From an uncultured Coriobacteriaceae bacterium (GTDB lineage Bacteria > Actinomycetota > Coriobacteriia > Coriobacteriales > Coriobacteriaceae), in assembly GCA_944322305.1 (NCBI GenBank), contig CALUOP010000007.1:57567-121566 (forward strand): a stretch of 64,000 nt of DNA, read 5' to 3'. Each line of letters begins with the position of its first letter. Position 1 is the stretch's first letter. The notes beneath the pieces are model-generated. The model was not told the DNA's origin and searched no databases. It saw only the letters and a program-made list of their open reading frames with translations. The position numbers and the translations under genes are program-made. This document shows positions 1 to 8,707 of this stretch, piece by piece.

Positions 1-1188
1 CATGCCGTGCTCGGCCATGGCGGCAACGGCGCGCTCCGACGGCGCGGTGACGTGCTCGATGCGCACGGGCGGCACGGGGCCCGCGTCCCACAGGCCGGCG
101 GCGAGCACCCGGTCAACCACGCGGTCGATGGCGCGCGTGCCCATGGCGTGCAGCGAGAGCTGGCAGCCGTGCGCCCGGCAAAACGCCAAGGCGGCGTCTA
201 TGTCCTCGTCCGTGCAGGTGGGCATGCCGCAGCTTTTGGTGCCGAGGTCGCGGTCGCTCGGCAAAAACGGCTCGTAGAACCATGCTGTGCGTCCCGACAC
301 GCTGCCGTCGGTCAGCACCTTGACGCCTGCGGCGAACACCTGCTGGCCGCGGTCCATCTCGGCGGCGCCCAGCCGGTAGGCCTCCGGGTCCGCCTTGATG
401 TAGTCCCACAGCATGTAGGTGGCCACGTCCTGCTTAAAGCCCTCGCGCGCGGCGGCCGCCAGCAGGGGGTAGGTGTCGGTGCCGTCGACGCTGCACATGT
501 CGGTGGTCGCCACGATGCCCTGCGACGACAAGAGCCTCCCCAGGCTCACGATGTTGCGCACGGCGTCGGCCTTGCTGGGCTTGGGGATGAACGGCGTCAC
601 CAGGTCGCGGGCGGTTTCCTTGAGCACGCCGTTGGGCTCGCCGTCAGCGTCGCGCTCGATCTCGCCGCCCACGGGGTCGGGCGTGTCGCGCGTGATGCCC
701 GCGATCTCGAGCGCGCGGCTGTTCACGCAGCGGATGTGCCCGCACGTGCGCATGATGCACGCCGGCGCGTCGGGGCTGCCGGCGTCCAGGTCCCAGCGGG
801 TGGGGGAGCGCTTCTCGGCCAGCAGCGCCTCGTCGTAGCCCCAGCCCTCTATCCAGGTGTCTGGCCCCTGCTCGGCGCGGCGCCGGCGCACCGCCTCGGT
901 GAGCTCGGCAAGGGAGTTCACGGCCGGCGGCAGCGCGGAGATCTGCGGCGCGAAGTTGGCGAGCATCACGGCGTGCATGTGCGCGTCCACAAAGCCCGGG
1001 ATCACGCGCGCGCCGTTCAGGTCCTCAACCTGGCAGGCGCCGCCCGCATAGGCTTCGGGCAGATCGTGCTCCCAGCCTATCCAGGCAACGCGGCCGTTCT
1101 CAACCACCATGGTGTCGGCCTCGGGTTGCGCGGGGTCCTCGGTGAGGATGCGCCCGCGCGTGAAACGCGTTCGTTCGGCTTCGGTCAT
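1..1188 (-). CDS. Amidohydrolase family 3 (YtcJ-like) metal-dependent hydrolase, C-terminus off the window
   Basis: Read on the minus strand from an ATG at 1188, about 396 codons are open to the window edge, so the C-terminus is missing. The N-terminus carries the usual small beta-sandwich followed by VIPGFVDAHMHAVML, the HxH metal motif of the amidohydrolase superfamily. Further on come CGHIRCVNSRAL, TDGSVSGRTAWFYEP and LSLHAMGTRAID, all typical of the YtcJ / amidohydrolase-3 group, whose substrates are mostly unknown amides or N-acyl compounds. No signal peptide is seen, so it is probably cytoplasmic. It diverges from the M20 hydrolase at 1431, which may share a peptide or N-acyl amino acid salvage role; that is inference only. 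Family assignment is firm, substrate unknown. Confidence 0.85.
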   Translation of the reverse strand, partial: MTEAERTRFTRGRILTEDPAQPEADTMVVENGRVAWIGWEHDLPEAYAGGACQVEDLNGARVIPGFVDAHMHAVMLANFAPQISALPPAVNSLAELTEAVRRRRAEQGPDTWIEGWGYDEALLAEKRSPTRWDLDAGSPDAPACIMRTCGHIRCVNSRALEIAGITRDTPDPVGGEIERDADGEPNGVLKETARDLVTPFIPKPSKADAVRNIVSLGRLLSSQGIVATTDMCSVDGTDTYPLLAAAAREGFKQDVATYMLWDYIKADPEAYRLGAAEMDRGQQVFAAGVKVLTDGSVSGRTAWFYEPFLPSDRDLGTKSCGMPTCTDEDIDAALAFCRAHGCQLSLHAMGTRAIDRVVDRVLAAGLWDAGPVPPVRIEHVTAPSERAVAAMAEHGM

Positions 1189-1430
1189 GCCGCCGCTCCC
1201 TTCTCGCATGCGAGCCCGCGGGCTCTTCTCAAGCATAGCCCATGGGGCACCTGCGCGCGGCGCGGTGCGGCGACGGTTGGGGCGAGGTCGTCTTGCGGTT
1301 TCCGTTGCGTTGCCGACGGGTTGCCGGCAGGCTAACACTTGGCGCGGCGCGGGGTTGCGCTTCACGCTCCCGGCTCAAGGTGGACGATAATGGCCGCCAT
1401 AGTGCACGGCAAGCGCAAGGGAGGGCGCCT

Positions 1431-2672
1431 ATGGCCTTGGAGAACCTCGTAGAGATGATCGCCGCGGAGGCTCGCGCGCTGCAAGATACGCTGGTGGCCG
1501 ACCGGCGCCGGCTGCACCAGATCCCTGAAGTGGGCATGGACGTGCCGGAAACCGCGGCGTACGTGGCGCGCCGCCTGGGTGAGATGGGCATTGCCTGGAG
1601 CCCGTGCGGCACGGTCGCGCCGGCGCTGACCGAGAAGTACGCGGCGCTGGGCTACCCCGGCGTCACGCGGTCCACGGGCGTCGTGGCCACCGTGGGCTCG
1701 GGCGACCGCTGCTTTTTGCTGCGCGCGGACATGGACGCGCTGCCCATCGTCGAGGAGAACGACCTGCCGTTTCGCTCGGAGCGCCCCTGCAGCCACATGT
1801 GCGGGCACGACGCGCACGCCGCCATGCTGCTGGGCGCCGCCGCGCTGCTCAAGAAGCACGAGGGCGAGCTTCCCGGCACGGTGAAGCTCATGTTCCAGCC
1901 GGGGGAGGAGATGGGCTACGGCTCGCAGACCATGATCGACGACGGCGTGCTGGAGCACCCGCATGTTGACGCCGCCTTTGCCCTGCACGTCATGGCCACC
2001 GAGCCGGTGGGCAGCGTAAGCTACGCGCCGGGGGTTACCAGCTCGTCGCTCGACACCGTGGCCGTAACCGTGCGCGGGCGCGGCGGCCACACCTCCGCGC
2101 CGCAGCAGTGCGTCGACCCGGTCATGGTGGCCAACCAGGTGTATGGGGCCGTGAACCTGCTCATGACGCGCGAGGTCGACCCGGCGGCGTGCATCACGCT
2201 GTCATGCGGAGCGTTCAGCGCCGGCACGGTGCCCAACGCCCTGCCCGACACCGCCGAGCTCAAGATCGGCCTGCGCAGCTTCGACGTCGAGGCGCGCGCC
2301 CACGTGCTCAAACGCCTGCCCGAGCTCGTGGAGGGGTACGTGCGCGCGTGGCGCGCCGACTGCTCCCTGGTCACCTTCAGCTGTCCGTGCACCTACACCA
2401 ACCCCGAGCTTGCAGCCGAGCTGCTGCCTGCGTTCGAGGCGGTAGCCGGTGCGGAGCACGTGCGCGAGAGCGGCCCGATGCCCGCCACCGAGGACTTCTC
2501 CTACGTGTCCGAGGCGGTGCCCAGCGTGTACGCGGTGCTGGGCGCCGGAGGCCCCGACCACGCCCCGCACCACAACCCGCACATGCAGCTCGACGAGAGC
2601 GTGCTGTGGATGGGCGCCGCGCTGCACGCGGCCTGCGCCGTCATGTGGCTTGGCCGGCGCGTAGCTTGGTAG
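1431..2672 (+). CDS. M20 family amidohydrolase (N-acyl amino acid / hippurate hydrolase type)
   Basis: A 413-residue metallohydrolase. The ATG at 1431 is chosen because a GGGAGG ribosome-binding site sits just upstream and the family's N-terminal helix (RRRLHQIPEVGMDVPETAAYV) follows directly; the open frame upstream has no family similarity. The metal-ligand region CSHMCGHDAHAAML and the later QPGEEMGYG (general-base Glu pair) are intact, as is the dimerisation domain with GGHTSAPQQ. The C-terminal PATEDFSYVSEAVPSVYAVLG segment completes the fold. Enzymes of this group remove acyl groups from amino acids (IAA-amino acid hydrolase, hippuricase, N-acetyl-diaminopimelate deacetylase-like); which substrate applies here cannot be read from sequence. 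It is followed by a decayed MFS gene that may once have been its transporter. Confidence 0.85.
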   Translation: MALENLVEMIAAEARALQDTLVADRRRLHQIPEVGMDVPETAAYVARRLGEMGIAWSPCGTVAPALTEKYAALGYPGVTRSTGVVATVGSGDRCFLLRADMDALPIVEENDLPFRSERPCSHMCGHDAHAAMLLGAAALLKKHEGELPGTVKLMFQPGEEMGYGSQTMIDDGVLEHPHVDAAFALHVMATEPVGSVSYAPGVTSSSLDTVAVTVRGRGGHTSAPQQCVDPVMVANQVYGAVNLLMTREVDPAACITLSCGAFSAGTVPNALPDTAELKIGLRSFDVEARAHVLKRLPELVEGYVRAWRADCSLVTFSCPCTYTNPELAAELLPAFEAVAGAEHVRESGPMPATEDFSYVSEAVPSVYAVLGAGGPDHAPHHNPHMQLDESVLWMGAALHAACAVMWLGRRVAW

Positions 2673-2747
2673 CGCATAGCGCAGAAAGGAAGCGAGCAGA
2701 TTGCGTAAAGAGAGAAGCGCCGCGCAAAAGAGAAAGGCGCCGCGCAA

Positions 2748-3044
2748 GGCGGCAAGTTCTTCTACGGGTGGTGGCTCGTTGCGGCGGGCTTCCTCGTTAT
2801 GGCGACGTGCTACACCGTCATGGTGAGCGGCATGGCGCTCTTCCAACCGCACATCGTGGCCGACCTCGGCATCACGGTGGGCACGCACAACACGGCCAAC
2901 TCGCTGTCCACGCTCGTCTCCATCGTGGGCGCGCTCGTGATCGGCAACGTGGTGGACCGCGTGCCCGGCCGCTTGCTCGGCGGCGTCACCGTGGCTGTTA
3001 CCGTGCTGGCGCTTGTGGGGTTTCGCCTTCCATGGCGCGGTTGA
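2748..3044 (+). pseudogene. Remnant of an MFS (OFA-like) transporter, only the first two or three helices
   Basis: Translation from about 2748 gives GKFFYGWWLVAAGFLVMA followed by a loop and a second hydrophobic helix ending near GGVTVAVTVLALVGF, the N-terminus of oxalate/formate-antiporter-like MFS carriers. No in-frame start lies upstream of FFYGWW: this frame runs back to a TAA at 2706, while a basic MRKER-like leader starting TTG at 2701 is in a different frame. The reading frame then closes at 3044 after about 90 residues, against roughly 400 for an intact carrier, and the following DNA does not continue the fold. It is therefore a 3'-truncated and probably 5'-frameshifted relic. It lies 30-80 bp after the M20 hydrolase, suggesting a former hydrolase-transporter pair. 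Confidence 0.7.
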
Positions 3045-3147
3045 ACGGGCACCCCGCGCTGTGCCGTCCGGTTCCGCGGGGTGCTTTGACGCGCACCGCG
3101 CCTTCCGTCCGCATCTCACCGGGCGTCCCGCGCCGGCTCCGGCCTGG

Positions 3148-4002
3148 CTAGCTGCCGCGCGCGTGCTCTTTGCGCCACTCGCGCGGCGCCATGCCGTACA
3201 CGCACTTGAACGCGCGCGAGAAATGCAGCTGGTTGGGGTAGCCCACGGCCTTGCCCACGTCGCCCACCGGCAGCGAGGTGAGCTTCAGCAGCTCGGCGGC
3301 CCGTGTCATGCGGTAGTTGATGAGGTACTGCTGGGGGCTCTTGTTCAGCACGTTCTTGAAGACCTTGCCAAAGTAGCTGCGGTTGAGCCCGGTTTGCTTG
3401 GCGATGTCCTCAACGGTGATGTCGTTCTGGTAGTTCTGCTTGATAAACGAAAGCGCCTCGCGGATATAGAAGTCCTGCAGCTTGTTGGTTGAGTTCTGCG
3501 ATTGCTCAACGGACTCCAGCAGGTAGTCGAAGAACAGGTAGGTGTGCCCGATCAGGTGGAACGCCGAGACGTCGCGGTGTCCCACGAGGTAGCGCATCTC
3601 GTTTTCCATGGCCTGGCGGTTCACGGGGTCCTGCGAGCGGTATATGGGCGAGGACGGCGAGAACCCTGCGAGCTCCAGCGCCTCCTTCACGCGGATGCCG
3701 TCGAACTCGATCCAGATGTACTCCCACGGGTTCTCGAGGTCGGCCACGTAGGTGTTGATCTGGCCGGGGTAGATGAGGAAGCCCTCGCCGCCGCTCAGCG
3801 TGTAGCTCGTTTTGGTGCCGGAATGGTCGGTTGAGATGAGCGTGCCCTTGCCGGTGATGATGTAGTGAAACAGATAGTGGCTGCGGCGTGCCGGGCCGAA
3901 GGCATGGCCGGGCTCGCAGTACTCGCGGCCGTACTGGAACGGCATGAGGTCTACGAAGTTCTCGTTGGGGAACGTGGAAAACTCCAACTCGTGAAAGTGC
4001 AT
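3148..4002 (-). CDS. AraC-family regulator of the alpha-galactoside locus (MsmR/RafR type)
   Basis: 284 residues when started at ATG 4002, which has GAGGAG eight bases upstream; an ATG eight codons earlier (4026) lacks such a site. The N-terminal half is an AraC-type cupin sugar-binding domain (HYLFHYIITGKGTLIS, GFLIYPGQINTYVADLENPWEYIWIEF). The C-terminal 100 residues are a double helix-turn-helix (DITVEDIAKQTGLNRSYFGKVFK and LPVGDVGKAVGYPNQLHFSRAFK). It is divergent from the ABC importer operon, and a TATACCATAA inverted repeat lies in the shared 440-bp region. By analogy with MsmR and RafR it should activate uptake of raffinose- or melibiose-like sugars; the inducer is inferred, not shown. 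The GACGCATTGCGTC palindrome 45-57 bp upstream of its start is a possible autoregulatory site. Confidence 0.88.
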   Translation of the reverse strand: MHFHELEFSTFPNENFVDLMPFQYGREYCEPGHAFGPARRSHYLFHYIITGKGTLISTDHSGTKTSYTLSGGEGFLIYPGQINTYVADLENPWEYIWIEFDGIRVKEALELAGFSPSSPIYRSQDPVNRQAMENEMRYLVGHRDVSAFHLIGHTYLFFDYLLESVEQSQNSTNKLQDFYIREALSFIKQNYQNDITVEDIAKQTGLNRSYFGKVFKNVLNKSPQQYLINYRMTRAAELLKLTSLPVGDVGKAVGYPNQLHFSRAFKCVYGMAPREWRKEHARGS

Positions 4003-4046
4003 GGCAAACTCCTCAGCTTTAGGCAAAATGCGTCACGTGCCACTCG

Positions 4047-4338
4047 GACGCATTGCGTCGTGCTAAATATACCATAAAGATGTTAAACAGACCTATTATG
4101 GTATAAATATATATGCTAAATACGTTGTTCTGACATATGTATCTATGCGTTCGATCGTGTTAGCACACCGACAAACTTTACCCTAATGAGGACAGAATTC
4201 AATATAATCCCTGTTATTTAGCTATACTACCGTCCAAGGGGAGTTTTGCACCGTTTACCGAAAGAGCTTATTGATGCTCACGTTTCCAGCCCGAAATTCA
4301 TCAGGGAAAACGCGCAAAAAGATAGTTTATATACCATA
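4047..4338. promoter_or_regulatory. AT-rich divergent control region with TATACCATAA half-sites
   Basis: This stretch between the AraC gene and the ABC operon is much richer in A+T than its surroundings. TATACCATAA at 4068-4077 is repeated as an exact 10-bp inverted copy at 4096-4105, 28 bp centre to centre. TATACCATA recurs at 4330-4338, and TATACCAT at 11023-11030 ahead of galT. A separate 13-bp palindrome, GACGCATTGCGTC, lies at 4047-4059, with a second TGCGTC at 4029-4034, close to the regulator's own start. Possible -10 hexamers for the importer are TATAAT (4203-4208) and TATACT (4223-4228), neither with a good -35, as expected for an activator-dependent promoter. Assignment of the half-sites to the AraC protein is inference. 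Confidence 0.55.
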
Positions 4339-4441
4339 GATACGATATTTAGAAGAAAATTGATAGATTATACTGGCCTCACGTTACAAGATTGCGTGTT
4401 GCGAGCGCAGGCGCGGCACGCACATCGGAAGGAGCTGTTGT

Positions 4442-5557
<1,116 letters not shown>

Positions 5558-5577
5558 CGCAGAAGAGGAGCAATCAT

Positions 5578-6858
5578 ATGCTGAACAAAGCTATATCGCG
5601 CCGCTCCCTCTTGGGCTTGGGCGCTGCGGCTGCGGCAGCGGCTGCGCTCCCCGGCTGCTCCACCGAGCGGAGCGACGGCAAGGTGGAGGTGGAGGTTGTC
5701 TGCTACAAGCAGGAGGCCGTCAACATCTTCCAGGAGCTGGCTGAGAAGTTCAACGCCACCCACGACGACATCTACCTCAACTTCTCCTGCCCCAACGACG
5801 CCGTCACGATCATGAAGACGCGCTTCGTCCGCGAGAACTACCCCGACATCATCGGCATCGGCGGCGACGGCGACTACGCGAGCTTCGTCGACTCCGACAT
5901 CCTCGCCGACGTGTCCGACTACCCGGGCCTCTCCGACGTGTCGGAAGCTTACACGGAGATCCTGAAGAGCATCACCTACGTGCCGATGGACGGCATCTAC
6001 GGCGTTCCCTATGTGGCCAACGCCGCCGGCATGCTCTACAACGTCGACATGTTCGAGGAGCACGGCTGGGAGATCCCGACCACCTGGGACGAGATGATCG
6101 CCCTGTTCAAGCAGATCCAGTCCGAGGGTATCCTTCCCATCTACCTGGGCTACCTCGACACCTGGACGATCCTCTCGCCGTGGAACTCCATCACCACCAA
6201 CCTGGTGCCCGCCGACCTCGCCCGTCAGGTCAACGCCGGCGAGGCCAAGTTCGCCGACTACTACGCCGAGCCCGCTGAGAAGATGCTCGAGCTTCTCGAC
6301 TACGCGGAGGAGGGCCCGTTCGCCTACAGCTACAACGACGCCTGCATCAACTTCGCCAACGGCGAGAGCGCCATGTACCCCTGCGGCAGCTTCGCGGTGC
6401 CTCAGATCCTGAGCTCCAACGATCAGATCAACGTCGGCATGTTCCCCATGCCGTCTGCGCCCAACCCCGATGACCGCATCGTGGTGTCCGGCGTCGACCT
6501 GCAGTGGTGCGTCACCAAGGCCTGCCCCCACAAGGAGGCCGCCTACGAGGTCATCAAGTTCCTCTGCGACCCCGAGAACATGCAGACCTATATCGACGAC
6601 CAGCGCGCCATCCCGTGCCACGAGGGCAACTACGAACTCGACCCGCTGTTCGACGGCGTTTCCGACTGGGTCACGGGGGGGAAGGTACTCGACTACCTGG
6701 ACCACTCGTACCCGTCGGCCATGGCGTGCGACGCCCAGGTGCAGACCATGCTCCTGTCGGGCGACGTCGACGCGTTCCTCACCAAGTGGGACAACGACTG
6801 GCAGCGGTACAACCGCCAGGTCATCCGCAAGGTTCAGGCCTACGAGGATCAGCAGTAA
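5578..6858 (+). CDS. msmE: Sugar-binding lipoprotein of the alpha-galactoside ABC importer (MsmE-like)
   Basis: 426 residues. The N-terminus has a twin-arginine motif SRRSLLGLG at residues 7-15, an Ala-rich h-region and the lipobox ALPGC with the acylated Cys at residue 27, so it is a membrane-anchored extracytoplasmic lipoprotein probably exported folded by Tat. The mature part is a family-1 extracellular solute-binding protein (KVEVEVVCYKQEAVNIFQELAEKFN, and GIYGVPYVANAAGMLYN, the motif common to sugar binders). It captures the oligosaccharide for the permease pair downstream. Substrate is inferred from the neighbouring GH36 alpha-galactosidase: raffinose, melibiose, stachyose or similar. 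The start is supported by AGGAGC eight bases upstream. Confidence 0.92.
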   Translation: MLNKAISRRSLLGLGAAAAAAAALPGCSTERSDGKVEVEVVCYKQEAVNIFQELAEKFNATHDDIYLNFSCPNDAVTIMKTRFVRENYPDIIGIGGDGDYASFVDSDILADVSDYPGLSDVSEAYTEILKSITYVPMDGIYGVPYVANAAGMLYNVDMFEEHGWEIPTTWDEMIALFKQIQSEGILPIYLGYLDTWTILSPWNSITTNLVPADLARQVNAGEAKFADYYAEPAEKMLELLDYAEEGPFAYSYNDACINFANGESAMYPCGSFAVPQILSSNDQINVGMFPMPSAPNPDDRIVVSGVDLQWCVTKACPHKEAAYEVIKFLCDPENMQTYIDDQRAIPCHEGNYELDPLFDGVSDWVTGGKVLDYLDHSYPSAMACDAQVQTMLLSGDVDAFLTKWDNDWQRYNRQVIRKVQAYEDQQ

Positions 6859-6870
6859 GGAGGATATGGC

Positions 6871-7740
6871 ATGGCAAGTCTTGCAAAGAGCAAGGTAGGG
6901 GCCGGTCGCGATAAGACCTTCTACGCGATCCTCATCCCGATCCTTATTCTGTTCGTTGCGTTCAACACGTTCCCGCTCATCACGGGTTTCCTGTACAGCT
7001 TTACCGATTCCAAGGGCTACGGCGACTTCAACATCGTGGGCCTGCAGAACTACATCGACATGTTCAGCGACGTGCGCATCGGCAACTCCTACCTGTTCAC
7101 CTTCAAGGTAGCGGTTGTCGCCACGATCCTGACCAACGTGATCTCGCTGATGCTGGCATTGGGCCTCAACAGCAAGATCAAGTTCAAGAGCGCCTTCCGC
7201 GCCCTGTACTTCGTGCCGCAGATCCTGGGCGCCCTGGTCGTAGGCTACGTGTTCAGCTACTTCTTCACCTACATCGTGCCTGCCATCACCGGCACCGGGT
7301 CCATCCTCGCCAGCCCCGAGTGGGCGTGGGTCGCCATCGTGGTGGTGCTCGTGTGGCAGAGCTGCGCGCAAACCACCATCATCTACATCACCGGTCTGCA
7401 GTCGGTGCCCGAGGACGTGTACGAGGCCGGCAGTCTTGACGGCGCCACTGGTTGGAACCAGTTCCGCTACCTTACGTTCCCGCTGATCATGCCGTCGGTC
7501 ACCACCAACATGGTCCTCGTGATGAAGAACATGCTCATGGTCTTCGACCAGATCGTGGCTATGACCTCCGGCGGCCCGGCGCAGTCCACCGAGTCCATCT
7601 CCTACCTCATCTACAACAACGGTCTGTCGGGCGGCCAGTTTGGCTACCAGTGCGCCAACGCGGTGATCTTCTTCATCCTCATCGCCGTGATCTCCATCCT
7701 GCAGACGCGCTTCCTTAACAGCAGAGAGGAGCAACTGTAA
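6871..7740 (+). CDS. msmF: Sugar ABC importer permease 1 (MsmF-like)
   Basis: 289 residues, ATG 6871 preceded by AAGGAGG. About six transmembrane helices are visible, beginning FYAILIPILILFVAFNTFPLITGFLYSF. The cytoplasmic EAA loop, EAGSLDGATGWNQFRYLTFPLI, sits between the last helices and contacts the ATPase. It belongs to the CUT1 MalF/MsmF permease family and forms the heterodimeric membrane pore with the next gene, whose ATG overlaps this stop codon by one base (taATG at 7738-7742), indicating translational coupling. Confidence 0.92.
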   Translation: MASLAKSKVGAGRDKTFYAILIPILILFVAFNTFPLITGFLYSFTDSKGYGDFNIVGLQNYIDMFSDVRIGNSYLFTFKVAVVATILTNVISLMLALGLNSKIKFKSAFRALYFVPQILGALVVGYVFSYFFTYIVPAITGTGSILASPEWAWVAIVVVLVWQSCAQTTIIYITGLQSVPEDVYEAGSLDGATGWNQFRYLTFPLIMPSVTTNMVLVMKNMLMVFDQIVAMTSGGPAQSTESISYLIYNNGLSGGQFGYQCANAVIFFILIAVISILQTRFLNSREEQL

Positions 7741-8591
7741 TGGCTAAAGACGCATTCGGCGCTAAGGTCAAGGAGAAGGTCAACTGGCCGGTAACCATCC
7801 TGCTCCTTATCGGCCTCATCACCATCATCTTCCCGCTCTACATGGCCGTGGTCATCGCCTTCAAAGACGGCATGTCCACCGACCTCGCGGGCATCCTGTC
7901 CCTGCCGGCCACCTGGAGCCTCGACAACTTCATCGAGGCCATCCAGGTCACGGACTTCTTCAACTCGTTCATGAACTCGCTGATCATCACCGTGGTCGCC
8001 GTCGTGGTCTCCGTGCTTATCCACAGCCTGGCCGCCTACGCCATCGGCCGCAACATGGACCGCAAGAAGCTCTTCAAGGCCTCGTACTACTTCATCATCG
8101 CCGGTATGTACGTGCCCTTTGCGATCCTCATGATGCCGCTCGTCAAGCAGACCGCCATCCTACACCTTGACAACATGGTCGGCGTGATGATCCTCTACGT
8201 GGTGTTCTACATGCCCATGGACGTCATGCTCTACACCGGCTACCTGCGCAACATCCCCATCGCGCTCGAAGAGGCGGCCCGCGTTGACGGTGCCAGCACC
8301 TGGAGCACCTACTGGAAGATCATCTTCCCGCTCATGAAGCCCATGCACGCCACCGTGGCCATCCTCACCGGCCTGGCCGTGTGGAACGACGTCATGACCC
8401 CGCTCGTCATCATGGGCGGCTCCGGCGTCAACACGCTGCCGCTCGCGCAGATGAGCTTCCAGACTGCGTTCGCCACCAACTACAACCTGGCGTTCGCCTC
8501 GTACCTGCTCGCCATGCTCCCGATGATCATCTTCTACATTTTTGCTCAGAAGCAGATCATCAGCGGCGTTACGAATGGCGCAGTGAAGTAG
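7740..8591 (+). CDS. msmG: Sugar ABC importer permease 2 (MsmG-like)
   Basis: 283 residues, six predicted helices starting VNWPVTILLLIGLITIIFPLYMAVVIAFK, with the EAA loop LEEAARVDGASTWSTYWKIIFPLMKP. This is the MalG/MsmG partner of the preceding permease. The start codon overlaps the upstream stop by one nucleotide. The C-terminus (FAQKQIISGVTNGAVK) is the one typical of the family. The operon's importer portion ends here, followed by a GC-rich hairpin at 8624-8654 before the alpha-galactosidase gene. Confidence 0.92.
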   Translation: MAKDAFGAKVKEKVNWPVTILLLIGLITIIFPLYMAVVIAFKDGMSTDLAGILSLPATWSLDNFIEAIQVTDFFNSFMNSLIITVVAVVVSVLIHSLAAYAIGRNMDRKKLFKASYYFIIAGMYVPFAILMMPLVKQTAILHLDNMVGVMILYVVFYMPMDVMLYTGYLRNIPIALEEAARVDGASTWSTYWKIIFPLMKPMHATVAILTGLAVWNDVMTPLVIMGGSGVNTLPLAQMSFQTAFATNYNLAFASYLLAMLPMIIFYIFAQKQIISGVTNGAVK

Positions 8592-8623
8592 CATTACCCA
8601 CTGAGCTCGTCCCCTCTCCTGCG

Positions 8624-8654
8624 CTCGGGCCCCACCTTTTTGATGGGGCCCGAG
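8624..8654 (+). terminator. GC-rich hairpin after the importer genes (partial terminator or processing site)
   Basis: CTCGGGCCCCA at 8624-8634 pairs exactly with TGGGGCCCGAG at 8644-8654 around a 9-nt loop that contains a T5 run. No T-tract follows the stem, so it is more likely an intercistronic attenuator or mRNA stabiliser than a full stop. It would set importer and alpha-galactosidase levels apart. Confidence 0.5.
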
Positions 8655-8707
8655 TTGTAAGCCGGGACAGCAGTTATTTTCAGCATTGCTCTCAGAATTG
8701 AGGAATC